Source: Cynocephalus volans
Taxonomy: Eukaryota; Chordata; Mammalia; Dermoptera; Cynocephalidae
Direction: 5' to 3'
DNA length: 64,000 bases
Assembly (NCBI RefSeq): GCF_027409185.1
Contig: NC_084462.1
Coordinates: forward strand, 186,646,071 to 186,710,070
The notes beneath the pieces were generated by a model. The model was not told the origin of the DNA, ran no database searches, and saw only the letters and a program-made list of their open reading frames with translations. Position 1 is the first letter of the stretch. Every line of letters begins with the position of its first letter. Of this stretch, positions 46,331-57,774 are shown one piece after another. Both the position numbers and the translations under genes were made by a program.

Positions 46331-49056
46331 TTTATTTTTAAGAAAAAATGTCAAAGAAAAAATTTAAGGCCTAGAATAATAAAATTATAAATATTAAACT
46401 AGAAAAACAGGGGAGAAAATATTATTTTCCACTTATGCTGATCAGTGCTCAAAAGCTCTCAATAAAATCATGTTCAGCATTAGATCCTTAGATCACTGAA
46501 CAAAGATAGTCTGGGAACTAAAGTTTAAAATGCACTAAAATAAATTTCTATGCTTTAAAATAGCAACTCAAGTTGTATGGACGGGCTTGATGTTATGGAG
46601 GTCACCACCAGTAGGAAATAGAGATCCTTCCCTTGGAACTTCTTGAGAAGCCACATGTTGACCTGGGCACTAAGAGTGGGGCATGATCTTCGTGTTTCAA
46701 CCTCCACTGCTCGTGGATACCCCTGAGAGGTTTAACTTATCTACACATCAGGGCGGTATCGACCTGTGGGACTCAAAGATCCCACTGCAGTGAAGAAAGT
46801 TACGCATCACCTGATAGCTGTTTCAGGTAAAGGTGGATCACGTCCATACATAAATATCCAATGCAATTGTGGCTAAAATATGTTTTGGCCTGGGGGACAT
46901 GAAAGGGAACAACAAAAATCCAGTCCAGTGTGACCTTATATTTCTCTTTTCTCAGTTGGTTCCACACAGGTCCACTCAGTCCACTCTGCCACAAAGGCCA
47001 GACTGACTCCTCTTTGTCACGGTGCATAGGTGCCATCTTAGCCTGAAAAGACATGAGTCAGTTACAGTCACTGGTAGAGAGACTCTCTTTATCAGCTGCT
47101 CCACAGTCATAATTATCCGCATTAAGAAGACAACAAACATAGACTTGGATTAAGTGGAGCCAATTCTGTGCCCTAGTAGAAGGATTGTGAAGGCATAAAT
47201 AAAAGTTTGCATTTAGTCACCACAAATGTAGCAAAAGCAATTAATCCTACTTCTACACCCTTATTCCCTGACCCCTGTGTTGTAACTATTGGGCCCAAGC
47301 CTCCCAGACTACCCACTGATTTGGACCATATGCTGGACACGAGATTACAGTGAAATGCCTGTGATGGAATTAATTTAGAGCTCAGAATTTCTTCTGGAAG
47401 ACGATGTCATAAAACATCCTCAGATACATCAATTTGGTTTTATTTTCAGAGACTTGAATTGGCCCTTCCAGTGTTCTATTAGTCTTTCTGCTTCTGGAAA
47501 AATCTCAGTGATGGATGACAATTTTAGCCCATGCATGTGTTCCCATGGCCTCACGTCCTATGACTCAACAACAGCTAGTGTCCTTGGACTTAGGCAACAT
47601 CCTGCAGGGTCTAATATCAGAAACAGACATTCAGCATCAAGGACAGAGAAGGCACAAAGGTTGGTACAGAAATATCGATAGTTATATTAAGATCAATGAC
47701 CTCATTCCCTGGACCCACTGACTTAGCAGAACATGTTTTCCTATCACGAATGTGCTGATACTCTCACATGTCAATGCATTCTGTTGGACTTTAAAATAAT
47801 AATTGCCCTGAAAAGTTGTGTCATAGATTATTAGAAAATTCCCTGAGAAGTTACAACATTAATTTTCAGGAAGTTGTGGAAAAATATCTAGATGTGATGG
47901 AAAAATATCTAAATGTGATGGAAAAATATCGAGACAAGTATAAATGCCAGAAAATAACTTACCAAAGAGTTTATTTCAAGAAGATGAGTGTCCAGGGAGG
48001 ACCAAAGCTACAAAGGCTTCCAAAGGCTGGTGAATACTGAGACCAAAGAAGAGCCATCAGATTTGTCATCTCAGAATGTTAATTCTATCAGTGAGAGCAC
48101 ACAGTGGAATTGCTGGTGTAGACAAAAATTAGAGCAAGTCCAAGAGAGAGTGAAACATGTTATACCTGAAGACATGCAGGAAACTCACACTTTCAATTTC
48201 TGTATGAGGACCCAGAGGTACAGTTCTCCTAAGTGGAGGGTTTTTATTTCGTAAGAATAATTCCAAGCACGTGTTGTTAATAAAATCACTCCGGATATGC
48301 CCACATATAGGACTGCATAAGTGACAGTGGCACCCGGGTGTCACTCTGGACCACTCAGGCCATGTGATCATGCTGCGTTACTCAGAATTCTTTCCGTCCA
48401 CCACAGATTGGGATAGGGAAGCTCAAGTTTAAGGTCACTGTCTTACTCTATGAAGAAAAGAGGAACAAGAGGACACATACATTGAAAAAACCTTCCAAAA
48501 CTCACAATGTCCTTGTTCATCACAAATTTTTCAGTATACAGTCTAGATTTAATATTTGCACTTTTTTGCGTTTAGCAATTTGCCTGTGCAATAAAGTTAA
48601 TTGGTACTTTTAGAGAGTGTCAGTGAATATGTGTGTGTGTCTGTGTGTGTGGGTGTCAGATGGCATTATTTTAAAACATATATATTAAAAATTATACTCA
48701 CCTTAAAAATTCACATTTTTAATATATGTGCTACAATACCATCTATTCTATAAAACAAGACAATAATGTATGTACTTTTCTGCAAAAACAGTTTTTGATT
48801 CAATGAATATCTGACATTTTCCAGATGGGTTTGTTTGCATTAAATGAATATAAAACTTTAACTGGCTCATGTAGAAAGTGGGAATCTTGGCTATTCTACA
48901 TAATGGTTGGGTGGGGCATGCCTGGCATATAGCAGACTCTCAAACTCATATTATTATTATTATGGAGGAACACACTGCGGTACAGATGTAATAATGATTT
49001 ATTGCTTCATGTCTGATGGTCTTTATTTATGTTGTTACACTTTACATAAAATTATC
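46331..49056. other. Block P3 spacer, no gene recognised
   Basis: Contains the 84-codon minus-strand counterpart (46800-47054) of the short frame at 1905-2141. A GT-rich run is at about 48628-48652. Confidence 0.5.
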
Positions 49057-49062
49057 ACAACT

Positions 49063-49525
49063 TGTTGCGGGGGCGCGCCTGGGGTCCTTCGGCAGACCCA
49101 GAAGGAGAAGGAGCTGACAGGATTCCACCTGGGGTGTTGGGACCGAGGGATCTTTGGGAACAGTGAGCCTGCTGCCCACCCACCCAGCCCCGTGAAAGAG
49201 ACACTCAGACGCGGCAGGGGTTCTGTCAGGGCAGTTCCACTTTATTGCCATTACACTGCCATTTATATAAGCGAGTAAGTAGGGGCTTTCCTTGAACTAA
49301 CCAATCAATTAAAGGATCACGCAGGCATGCATTTTGTACTAACATGTTGAGCACAGCGATCACGCAGGGTTCACGAGTGTGGAAATACTGGAGGGAGGAC
49401 CAATAAAAGCCTTTTGGAGCTATCTTGGGTTACGCCTCCCCTACTTCCCGCGGGTGCCAACTTCATCCTCCACCCATAGGCACCATGTGGCTCACAGATC
49501 ATGTTTGCTCCTAAAAATGGGCCCA
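49063..49525 (-). mobile_element. Solo LTR with 6-bp target-site duplication, P3-specific
   Basis: A 463-bp insert beginning TG and ending CA, bounded by ACAACT on both sides (49057-49062 and 49526-49531). The P2 site (about 23276-23281) has one copy. On the minus strand it holds TATATAAATGG followed closely by AATAAAG, then a GC-rich U5. A 6-bp duplication fits betaretrovirus-like (class II) elements. The GC content is well above the surrounding spacer. Confidence 0.85.
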
Positions 49526-49531
49526 ACAACT

Positions 49532-50844
49532 TGTGTTCCATGAAAGGAATCTATTCAAAAAAGTCTTGGAGTCACTGCTTCTTTGTGTTCTACTTGCCCT
49601 ACCAGGGGTGAAGAAAAGTAAATGAAAGCAAAAAGAAAAAATGTGTGCTTGGTTTAAATACACATTCTCTGCCCTTTGTCCAACTTCTCAAATAGAATAC
49701 TTAGATCCTTTGCATCTACTATATTTTATTTGCCTTTCTAAAAGCTTTTCCACTTTTAGATAATTCTTTCAGCCATTCTTCAGCTCTGTTCCATAACATT
49801 GGAACTCACAGATATTTGATTTCATACATGGGCTCTGGTCACTGGAGACAACAGTTATATTGAGGGTGACCTGGACACCCAAAGCATCACTGTACAACCA
49901 CAGCATCTCATAGATTTGCCTACCAGTGTGTCCTGCAGTTGGTGGAGCCATCTGTACATTTTATGGCATAAGGTACGTGAGTTGTTCTAGGTGTTGTGGG
50001 GTCATTAGCCCCCTGTGCATCCAACTTGATGCAGGATTGACCTGCAGTAGTGCCTGAATTACATGGTTCTGCATGTGAGAGACACATGGGCTCAGCAGCA
50101 CAGTGAGGAAGCTGCAGGTGACCCACTTCAGGTGACCTGTCCAGGGTGTCCATGAATGGAATGACACATACGATGCACATTAGGAGACAATGTGGGGTTG
50201 GATGTTTGACGATCAAATCTATTCGAGACCCTGAGGGGAAGAGGTAGTCTGTCTCAGTGAAGTTGTCCATGAAGGGACAAAAGTTTCTTCTCTGAGGCCA
50301 AAGAGTGTGAGCTTGGGACACAGAGCGACTGGACTATGCAGCTGTTTTTCTATGAGTGAAATTAGCTCCACAAAAGAGAAAGGAGGATCTTCAGGATGGT
50401 CTGTTTGTCATGAATGAAACATGAGTTACAGGAACTCAGGAAGGAAATGACCCTAGTGAATCTTTTTTTTCATAGTTAATGGAGATATATATATATATAT
50501 ATATACACTATTGGTTATGAATATTCATGAGATACAGAGCTGATTGTCACCCCTCGTGCCCAAGATGTGAAGTCCAGATTCGGGCTGGCAGCATGTGCAT
50601 TGCCACATCTCATCTGCAAAATGACCACATCAGATGCACCTTCATTACCCCTGAGGGCGTGAGGAATTAAAGACACAAATAACGAGCCATAAAACGTCTC
50701 AGGGGACAGCTGAGAACGTGGAGAGTGGATGATTCCGTTAAACCCAACAGGAAGCTCAGGCCCCTCTGCACCTGCTCATGGAATCAGCCCTGAACTTGGT
50801 GGGTCCTGCGTGCCCCATTGTGGCCCCGTGTGTCCCAGTAGGGA
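49532..50844. other. Right part of block P3, no gene recognised
   Basis: Spacer matching about 4540-5865 of P1, including the shared 140-bp insert at 50461-50604. Confidence 0.5.
50461..50604. repeat. About 140-bp insertion, P3 copy
   Basis: Counterpart of 5482-5624, with a T-run, TA repeat and the same tail. Absent from P2. Confidence 0.65.
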
Positions 50845-50883
50845 GATTCGTGTCTGGGCTCCCACCGACGTCCCCTCACTGTG
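50845..50883 (-). other. V-RSS of the IGHV5 pseudogene
   Basis: Heptamer CACAGTG (50877-50883), 23-bp spacer (50854-50876), nonamer ACACGAATC (50845-50853). The spacer is nearly the same as at 5875-5897. The nonamer is weakened at its 3' end. Confidence 0.9.
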
Positions 50884-51322
50884 TCTCTGGCACAGTCACA
50901 CACGGCTGTGTCTGAGGCCTTCGGGCTGCTCCACTGCAGGTAGGCAGTGCTGGCAGAGTTGTCAGCAGAGAGGGTGACATGGCCTTGGAAGGACGGGCCA
51001 TATCACGTTTCCGATTCACCAGGATCAATCCTCCCCACCCAGTCGAGACCTTGCCCTGGAGCCTGGCGCTCCCAGCTGATCCAGCAGCCACTGGTAAATC
51101 TGTAACCAGACGTCTCACAGGAGATCCTCAGGGACTCCCCGGGCCTTTTCACCTGTGCCCCAGACTGCACCAGCTGCACCTGGGCACACGCACCTGTGTG
51201 GGAGATGCAGGACTCCGATCAGGGGTCCCCTCCTGCCCAATCCCCTCTGTGACCCAAACTCTGTGCCTGGACAGAACTGGAAGAACAGCCAGGAGGAGGG
51301 CAAGGACGGTGGCAGACCCCAT
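50884..51322 (-). pseudogene. IGHV5: IGHV5-subgroup pseudogene
   Basis: Leader exon 51277-51322 (ATG at 51320-51322) encodes MGSATVLALLLAVLP, matching the human IGHV5 leader style; V exon 50884-51193 begins [20 protein letters not shown] and continues through [39 protein letters not shown] and [13 protein letters not shown], all IGHV5-like. Lesions: an in-frame TGA in the CDR2/FR3 border (51003-51005, an Arg position); a splice donor changed from GT to TT (51275-51276); WVRQ changed to WERQ; and YYC changed to CDC near the second cysteine. The octamer is also decayed. It sits at the right end of the regular P/Q array and uses a block-P RSS flank. Confidence 0.9.
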
Positions 51323-51428
51323 CCTGGAGGAGGACAGAAGAGGACACACTGAGGACCCAGCTGGGTGGTGAGGGGGACTCCACTGTGGAGGGGAGCCCTG
51401 GGATTAAATGGAAAGTCACCCCTCTTGA

Positions 51429-51436
51429 GTTCGCAT
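51429..51436 (-). promoter_or_regulatory. Decayed IGHV octamer
   Basis: Minus strand ATGCGAAC, two mismatches from ATGCAAAT, 106 bp upstream of the pseudogene ATG, which is the normal octamer position. Confidence 0.6.
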
Positions 51437-52359
51437 ATTTACCACCCTGCCCTCCAGGGGATCAGCCCAAGGGTTTATAGCCCAGAACCCCCGGGAACCT
51501 GGAAGGAGTCTCATCTGAGCCTCATGTGACAGAGAGGATGATGTCACAGTAAAACACAAAAGTTTGTACCTCACTCCTGGGCCCTGGAATGCACAGAAGC
51601 ACTGGACTGAGAAATGCAATTGCTGGTGTCCACGGTGATCTCACCACGGGCAACTCTCACCAGGTGGTCCTCGCACCAGCATCACCTGTGAGTGTATTTG
51701 AGATGCAGAGTATCAGTTCTACCTGTGAGAGGTGTCCGAATCATAATGGAGTCACTTGTGTTAAACAAACAAAACTGACAGAGCTGGGAAGGCTGTGAAG
51801 GGAGGGTGTTCATGCACACACACCTGGTAAGACAAATTACCACAAAGAACTGCACAACCGCAGCCTGTACAGAGGCCATCCCAGCCTTACAGACACAACT
51901 GCAAGGACATCTGCCCAGCAACTTTCTGCTCAACCTGAGACTAGTGACATTCTTGTCATTGATCATGTAGACAAGCATGATTATACAAAACAATTGCCGA
52001 ACTCTCCATTTTTTTTCCTTTGAACACTTTGCCTTTATTTACATCCCTGAACATGCGCATAGTTCCTATGACTCACATATGCCTTTCGTAATGTTCTGTT
52101 GCCAATTAAGTTATGATGCATTGGAGAGCCTCTGTCTGTTATTCAGGTTATCATTCCCAGGAGCCCTGAATCTGAGCCTCTGAGGTAGGACCAGGCACCT
52201 GCAATGTTATGTGTCCTGAAGGAGAGTCTTGTTGCACCAAAGGTTGTAAAGTACCCTACGCTTAGAAACAGATTGTCCCTCAACATCCCCAGCCCATTAA
52301 AGGTCTGCATAAATATAACAGTATTTTGTTTATATTACCGAATGGAAAATGTTTCTCTT
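51437..52359. other. Flank beyond the duplicated array, no gene recognised
   Basis: Single-copy sequence. No open frame or repeat could be identified with confidence. Confidence 0.5.
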
Positions 52360-52722
52360 ATACTTATATGTTAAATTCCTAAAACCTTCATCTCAGAATG
52401 TGGCTGTATTTAGAGATAGGTTCTCAAAAATTAATTAACATAAAATACCATAATTAAGGCAGGGTGTAATCTAAAATGACTGATGTGCTTATAAGAAAGG
52501 GAGATAAATACAGACATGCAGAGATAAAAGACCATGTGAAGACAGGAAAAATACAACAATTCCCAATGCAAAGAGAGAGACCTCAGAAGAAATCAAAATT
52601 TCTGACATCTGGATCTCAAATTCTTTTCTCCAGAATTGTGAAATTACTATATCTATGTATGTTTAGTTTAATTCCCCAAGTCTATGGTACTTTGTTATGG
52701 CAGCCCTTGACAGATAATACAG
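52360..52722 (+). mobile_element. MaLR-type LTR (MLT1-like)
   Basis: The plus strand carries the typical order: 'tcagaatgtggctgtatttagagatagg', 'cttataagaaag', 'agaccatgtgaagaca', 'gagacctcagaagaaa' and 'tggtactttgttatggcagccc'. This is an old mammalian MLT1-group LTR, assigned from recalled consensus features. Confidence 0.75.
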
Positions 52723-53149
52723 TCTCCATGTGTCAACTTGTAGCTCATGCGGAGTTGAATCCTTCACCCCTTACGAAGGATGATACATCGTGGGATGTGT
52801 TGGGTGCATGAATTCTGGGAAGGAGACAATCTTCAAAATTGAAAGCAAGCACGGGTGGGACCATAATGTGCCTGGGGTGATGCACGTCTCAGAGTTTACC
52901 AGGTTTCACTTTTTCAAACTTTTGTAAGAAGAAATTTAAACAGCCTAAGATAGACCAAACATAAATATAAAAAAAAAAATGCATGCAGGACAGGAAAATG
53001 TTTATTTTCATAAGTGGTGATCTGGGCTCTAAATTTACTTATTTTATTTATTGTATTTATTTATTTTAATGAATTGGTGTTTGTGCTTAGATCCTATAAG
53101 AAGGCTACTCCAGAGAAATTAAGTGTGAAAATGTACGGAAAGAATTTTT
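52723..53149. other. AT-rich spacer, nothing recognised
   Basis: No gene or named repeat seen. Confidence 0.5.
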
Positions 53150-55290
53150 TATCTTTTTCAACGTCATGTCAATAGTGTATGAAGGACCTTCATTTTACGA
53201 AGGTCACTGCCAGAAGGAGGTAGAGCCCCACTCTTCAAGGTCTCTGGAGACTCCATGTAACGTCCTCGGGCCCTAGGAGTGGAGCATTTGCCTCCCTGCT
53301 TCTCCCTCTGATGTTGATGGTCATCCCTGGGAGGACTAAAGTCTCTACACTTCAGTGATTCATCAGACGTTCGTCCTCAGAATCCCCACTGCAGTGGAGA
53401 AAGTCGCACGTCACCTGAGCTCTGTCCCAGCTGCAGGTGAATCACGTACGCACAGAACTATCTAATGCAATGGCTGCTCTAAGCTGTGTTGGCTCCGTGG
53501 ACACGAATGGGATCAACAGGAACCCACTAGAGTGAGCCCTCGACGTCCACTTTGGATGATTTGATGCCCACAGTGCAACGTTCAGTCCACTTTCAATGAA
53601 GGCTTTGAAACAGCAGCCAGCCCCAATGTGCATGGAAGTCACGGTGTGAGAGTTTGTGGATCAGGCTTCACTGTCCACTCTGTAGCTGGACCCGTGGTCA
53701 CCACTTGACACTCGTCACTATTCCCTCTCATGTCCAGCCTAGATTCTTCTAAGTCATGGCCAGCATTTTGGTGTTGGTGATGACTACATGTTGCTCGGCT
53801 GGTGGGATGATCTAGGCCTTGAACGCTAAGTCCCATTGTCCTTGGAGACTTGGGCACTGTCAGATGTTTGATGCAGTTGCCCTAGACCATGTTGAATGTA
53901 ATAGAAGTAATTCCCACACTCTGCATAGGTCAAGGTGACTCCTCTCTGTCTCTGCTGGTAGCAGCAACTTTGCCCCAAAGGAGACAAGTCAAATACTTTC
54001 ATCTATATATTAAAGCTTTCTTTTTTTGTTGCTGTTGCACATTTATAGGAATTTTTATGACTTAGGTTGTCATCACGTCCTCAGACTCACTGAAATCCTT
54101 TTTGTCCCCAACTTATTTGAATGTTGCTTCCTGAGGACCAGTTCTCCTAACTGAACACAGCCGAAGGTTGTGGAGATAGGAATAAAATTATGAAAAATTA
54201 CTGTGCATCATCACCAAAGATGTGATGAGATAAAGCAATTGTACCTCTCAGCGCTTATTTCTAGATACATGAGTCCTAAATCCTGGGATGCAGAGACCTA
54301 TAAAGTCCATAACTTTGAGTCAGTCACATGCAGAAATCTCAAAGTCAGGTGGGACTGCAAAATGGTGCAGCCTCTATGGAAAATGGTATGGAGGTTCCTC
54401 AAACAATTGCAGATAGATCTACCATATGACCCAGCTATCCCACTGTTTGGAATATACCCAGAGGAATGGAAATCATCAAGTTGAAGGTATACCTATTCCC
54501 CAATGTTCATCGCAGCACTCTTTACAATAGCCAAGAGTTGGAACCAGCCCAAATGCCCATCATCAGATGAGTGGATACGGAAAATGTGGTACATCTACAC
54601 AATGGAATACTACTCAGCTATAAAAACGAATGATATACTGCCATTTGCAACAACATGGATGGACCTTGAGAGAATTATATTAAGTGAAACAAGTCAGGCA
54701 CAGAAAGAGAAATACCACATGTTCTCACTTATTGGTGGGAGCTAAAAATTAATATATAAATTCACACACACACACACACACACACAAAAAAAAATAAACA
54801 GGGGGGGAAGAAGATATCACAACCACAATTACTTGAAGATGATATGACAAGCAAACAGAAAGGACATTGTTGGGGGGAGGGGGGGAGAGAGAAGGGAGGG
54901 AGTTTTGGTGATGGGGAGCAATAATCAGCCACAATGTATATCGACAAAATAAAATTAAAAAAAAAAACTTTAAAGAAAAATAAATGTTAGTATCTTTAAA
55001 GTTAAAAAAAAGAAAATCCCAAAGTCACAGTCCTCCTAAAGTGGAATTTTGTTTAGGACTTAGATTGCCTTTTGTTAAATATGTAGTAATAAAACATTTG
55101 GTGTCAAACCCACAGACATCCGTCTTTAAACATTATATCATCCCATCTATTCTATCAGGGTTTTTGCTTCTGGGAAAATCTGAAGGATGCAGGATCACTG
55201 GACCCTGTGCTCCTGTCCTCCTGGTCACACCTTCCTTCCCTCAACAACAGCCTGATTTCTAAGTCACTGACAGCATCAGGAAGGTTCTCA
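53150..55290. repeat. Diverged fourth relic of block P
   Basis: Weak but colinear similarity to block P: 53210-53480 to about 1720-1990, and 55125-55260 to about 2560-2700 ('ttctatcagg...ttgcttctgg'). Much more diverged than P1-P3, and interrupted by the LINE-1 at 54348-55013. Confidence 0.55.
54348..55013 (+). mobile_element. LINE-1 tail with intact target-site duplication
   Basis: ORF2 C-terminal text (DEWIRKMWYIYTMEYYSA reading near 54570) to a 3' UTR with a G-rich tract (about 54870-54895) and A-rich tail. Near-perfect 14-bp duplication: AAATCTCAAAGTCA (54334-54347) and AAATCCCAAAGTCA (55014-55027). It looks younger than the other LINE-1 pieces here. Confidence 0.85.
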
Positions 55291-55429
55291 TTTCAGGGAC
55301 TCATGTGTTCAGGACCTTAGACAGTAGTTCTGAAAGGTTCCCTGCTGTAGTAAAGGGAACAGACTTTAGGATGTGGGTAAACTGTGGATTGGATGGATTG
55401 CTGCCTCTCAACTGTGCTTATTGTCTGAA

Positions 55430-55830
55430 GTAAACAACTGGCCACCATGTTAATAAAGGGTGTCTTGTTCCATTCTGTCTGCTATAACAAAATACCATTA
55501 ACTGGTAACTTGTAGTCAACAGAAATTTATTTCTCAGAGTTTTGGAGGCTGAGAAGTCCAAGATCAAGCTGCTGGAAGATTCAGTGTTTGCTGAGGGCTT
55601 ACACTGCTTTACAAATGGTGGATCCACAATGTGTCTCACATGGCAAAGATCCAAGTTATGTCCCTTCAATGTCATTTGCAAGGACACCAATTCCTTTCAT
55701 GAGAGCTCACCCTAATGAGCAAACCACCTCCAAATGCATCCAACTCCTAATAGCATCTCATTGAGGGTTAGGTTTCAACATATGGATATTTAGGGGAAAA
55801 AACACTCATTCAGATAATTACAATGAGTAT
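55430..55830. repeat. Ancient interspersed repeat, family not assigned
   Basis: Text such as 'ctgctataacaaaataccat', 'agaaatttatttctcagagtt' and 'ggaggctgagaagtccaagatcaa' is common in mammalian genomes. I recognise it as repetitive but cannot name the family securely. Confidence 0.6.
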
Positions 55831-55899
55831 CTTCATGGAATGATGTCAGATGCACAAATAATGGTGATATTTATCATTATGGCCTCAGACATAACACAT

Positions 55900-56700
55900 G
55901 TTACGTAACAGCAAGGCAGACGTTATGCAGGGTGACTACAATGGTTTTGCAGTAGAGGAGAGAGATTGAGCTCAACTTAAAATATAACATGAACAAGTGG
56001 GTATTTATAGACAAAAAGCACTGTGGGGATCGATGGTAGAAAATTACTAAGAGGAAGCATCGAGGTAAGTGGAATTCTGTGTATAAAGGTGTGTCAGGGT
56101 TTTTGTTGAAGGCAGGCAAAAGTGTTCAGACACCCCCTGGGGATGCTGGGGCTGGCGGATCCTGCATGGATATCAGGAGTGATCTAATATCAGAGGTGGG
56201 AAATTCTGGCTAAACTGACTCTTCAGGATACTTACAAAAATTGGGCAATGCTGAGACTGACAGGGAAGTCCAAGGTTTGAGAACTATTTGAGAAAAGGAA
56301 TCATGAGAGACTGGATAATGTTTAGCCAAAAGGAGCCTCTTTGCCAGGAGCTACGTCACCCTTGTTGGGAGGATTCCCTGGTCAGCCTGCATGAGTGAAG
56401 CTGTGGGAATCCCTGGTATGAGCCCAATCCAATTTATGGCAACAGAACTGTTAAATGAAAATTATTATGACACTTGCTGAAAATGGCAGGAAAGACTTTA
56501 TTCAATAATATTGCAATACAAGAGAGAGATTGAACTCAACTCTGAATGCTGCAGAAACAAATGGATATTTGTATTCAATGGAAAGACTGAAGGAGTGAAT
56601 GGAAAATTGCTAAGAGTGACTCGGTGTCATGTGTTGAGGAGAAGGAGGTAATTGGAACACGGGCGCAGCAGGATTCTCTTCTAAAACTTGACTTAGTAGA
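55900..56700. repeat. Pair of related segments, possible ERV LTR remnants
   Basis: About 55945-56070 and 56505-56630 share 'gagagagattga.ctcaac', 'gggtatttatag'/'ggatatttgtat' and 'aaaattactaagag'/'aaaattgctaagag'. They lie in the same orientation about 560 bp apart. LTR nature is a guess. Confidence 0.4.
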
Positions 56701-57240
56701 ACACGGGTGAGGACTAGTCATGAAGAGGCCTCCATGGAGACTAACTAGAGGTTGGTTAAGGAGGAAGTCCTTGCGGACCCCTAAGGGGCAAAAATCCCAG
56801 GGCCTGGTCACACTCACATGGAGACGTGTGCCTGTCAGAGGTCTGAGGTCATGAGCTTGAGATGTGGACAGAGTGCCACAAGGGAAGAAAAGCTTAAGAG
56901 AAATAACTCCCAGTCCAGGATGACAGGAATCCTCAGGGAGTTATTTTTGCCAAGAAAGAGCAGCCATGAAGGAACCTGTCAAGGAAAAGGAGCCTGGAGA
57001 TTAGTCACATCTCACCTACAGAGAGTTACTTCCTTTTTCTTTGTTTCCAGTGAAATGCGAGAAATTAGAGTCGCATGGAACAAAGCCAGATGTGTCCCTG
57101 TGAGGTATGTAAACATTAGGACAAAAGAGGAAATCCCTCATCTCACCAGGTAACCCCTCCACATTCTCTCTCTGCACCTGCTGCTGCCCTGAGCCAAGGT
57201 GCTGCGTGAGCCCTGAGCACCCCCTGCAGACCCACTCTCT
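56701..57240. other. 3' flank of the IGHV4 pseudogene
   Basis: The last 60 bases (about 57181-57240) match the 3' flank of the intact IGHV4 at 12.3-12.4 kb. The remainder holds no gene. Confidence 0.5.
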
Positions 57241-57656
57241 CCTGTCCTCTGTGGCCATGGAACCCAGATGCTTGGAGAACTGTTTCATGGATGTGTCTCA
57301 TGTGATGGAGATACAGCTCTTGAGGAATGTGTTATACGTTGTGCTGCCACCATAACTCATTTGTTCCATCCACTCAAGCCCCTTCCAGGGATCCGGAGGA
57401 TCCTGCTTCAGTAACAACCACTGGTTGTGATGGAGAAGCCAGAGACAGTGCTGGTGAGGGAGAGGGTCTGCGAGGGCTTCACCAGTCCTAGGCTTGACTT
57501 TTGCAGCTGCATCTGGGACAGGACACCTGGAGACAAGGACATCAATTTTCTTAGTTCTTGTGCAGTCACAACCATCCTACAGACTTTTGCCTGTCATCTG
57601 AGTCAATCACCTTGGGGAGCCGTCACTTGACAAAGGAGAAGACTCAACAAACTTAT
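57241..57656 (-). pseudogene. IGHV4: IGHV4-subgroup pseudogene lacking FR3 end and RSS
   Basis: Leader exon 57611-57656 aligns with the MRLWG-type leader, but its ATG is now ATA (57654-57656). V exon to 57526 begins [21 protein letters not shown]. Lesions: Cys23 replaced by Ser (LTSTVS); TGA at the FR2 tryptophan region (57408-57410); frameshift in FR2; further stops; and loss of the YYC motif together with the whole RSS by a deletion joining FR3 to the 3' flank near 57241-57249. The octamer at 57767-57774 is intact. It cannot encode or rearrange a V domain. Its upstream flank (about 57920) still resembles that of the 12.4-kb gene. Confidence 0.9.
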
Positions 57657-57766
57657 CTTTCCCTAATCCATCACTTTGCCTTCTGAAGAGACCTCAGCTC
57701 TCTCTGAAGACAGAGTTTGAGCTTCCACAGCCCAAGAGTTTATTTTACCCTAGAGTTTGGAAGAAA

Positions 57767-57774
57767 ATTTGCAT
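57767..57774 (-). promoter_or_regulatory. IGHV promoter octamer of the pseudogene
   Basis: Perfect ATGCAAAT on the minus strand, 111 bp upstream of the former start codon. Confidence 0.85.

Larger units (their letters stand above)
44821..50883. repeat. Segmental duplication block P, copy P3
   Basis: Third copy of block P, ending at the RSS of an IGHV5 pseudogene. Relative to P1 and P2 it has lost about 420 bp around 47645 (P1 about 2747-3178 missing), gained a solo LTR (49063-49525), and carries three tandem copies of a 21-bp unit at about 47878-47940. Confidence 0.85.

Noticed and set aside
47876-47942. CRISPR-like direct repeats
   Set aside because: Contiguous 21-bp tandem units without spacers in a mammalian locus.
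54203-54745. Protein-like frames with DEWIRKMWYIYTMEYYSA-type motifs (also at 17168, 26079, 43340)
   Set aside because: These are the C-terminus of LINE-1 ORF2, not host genes.
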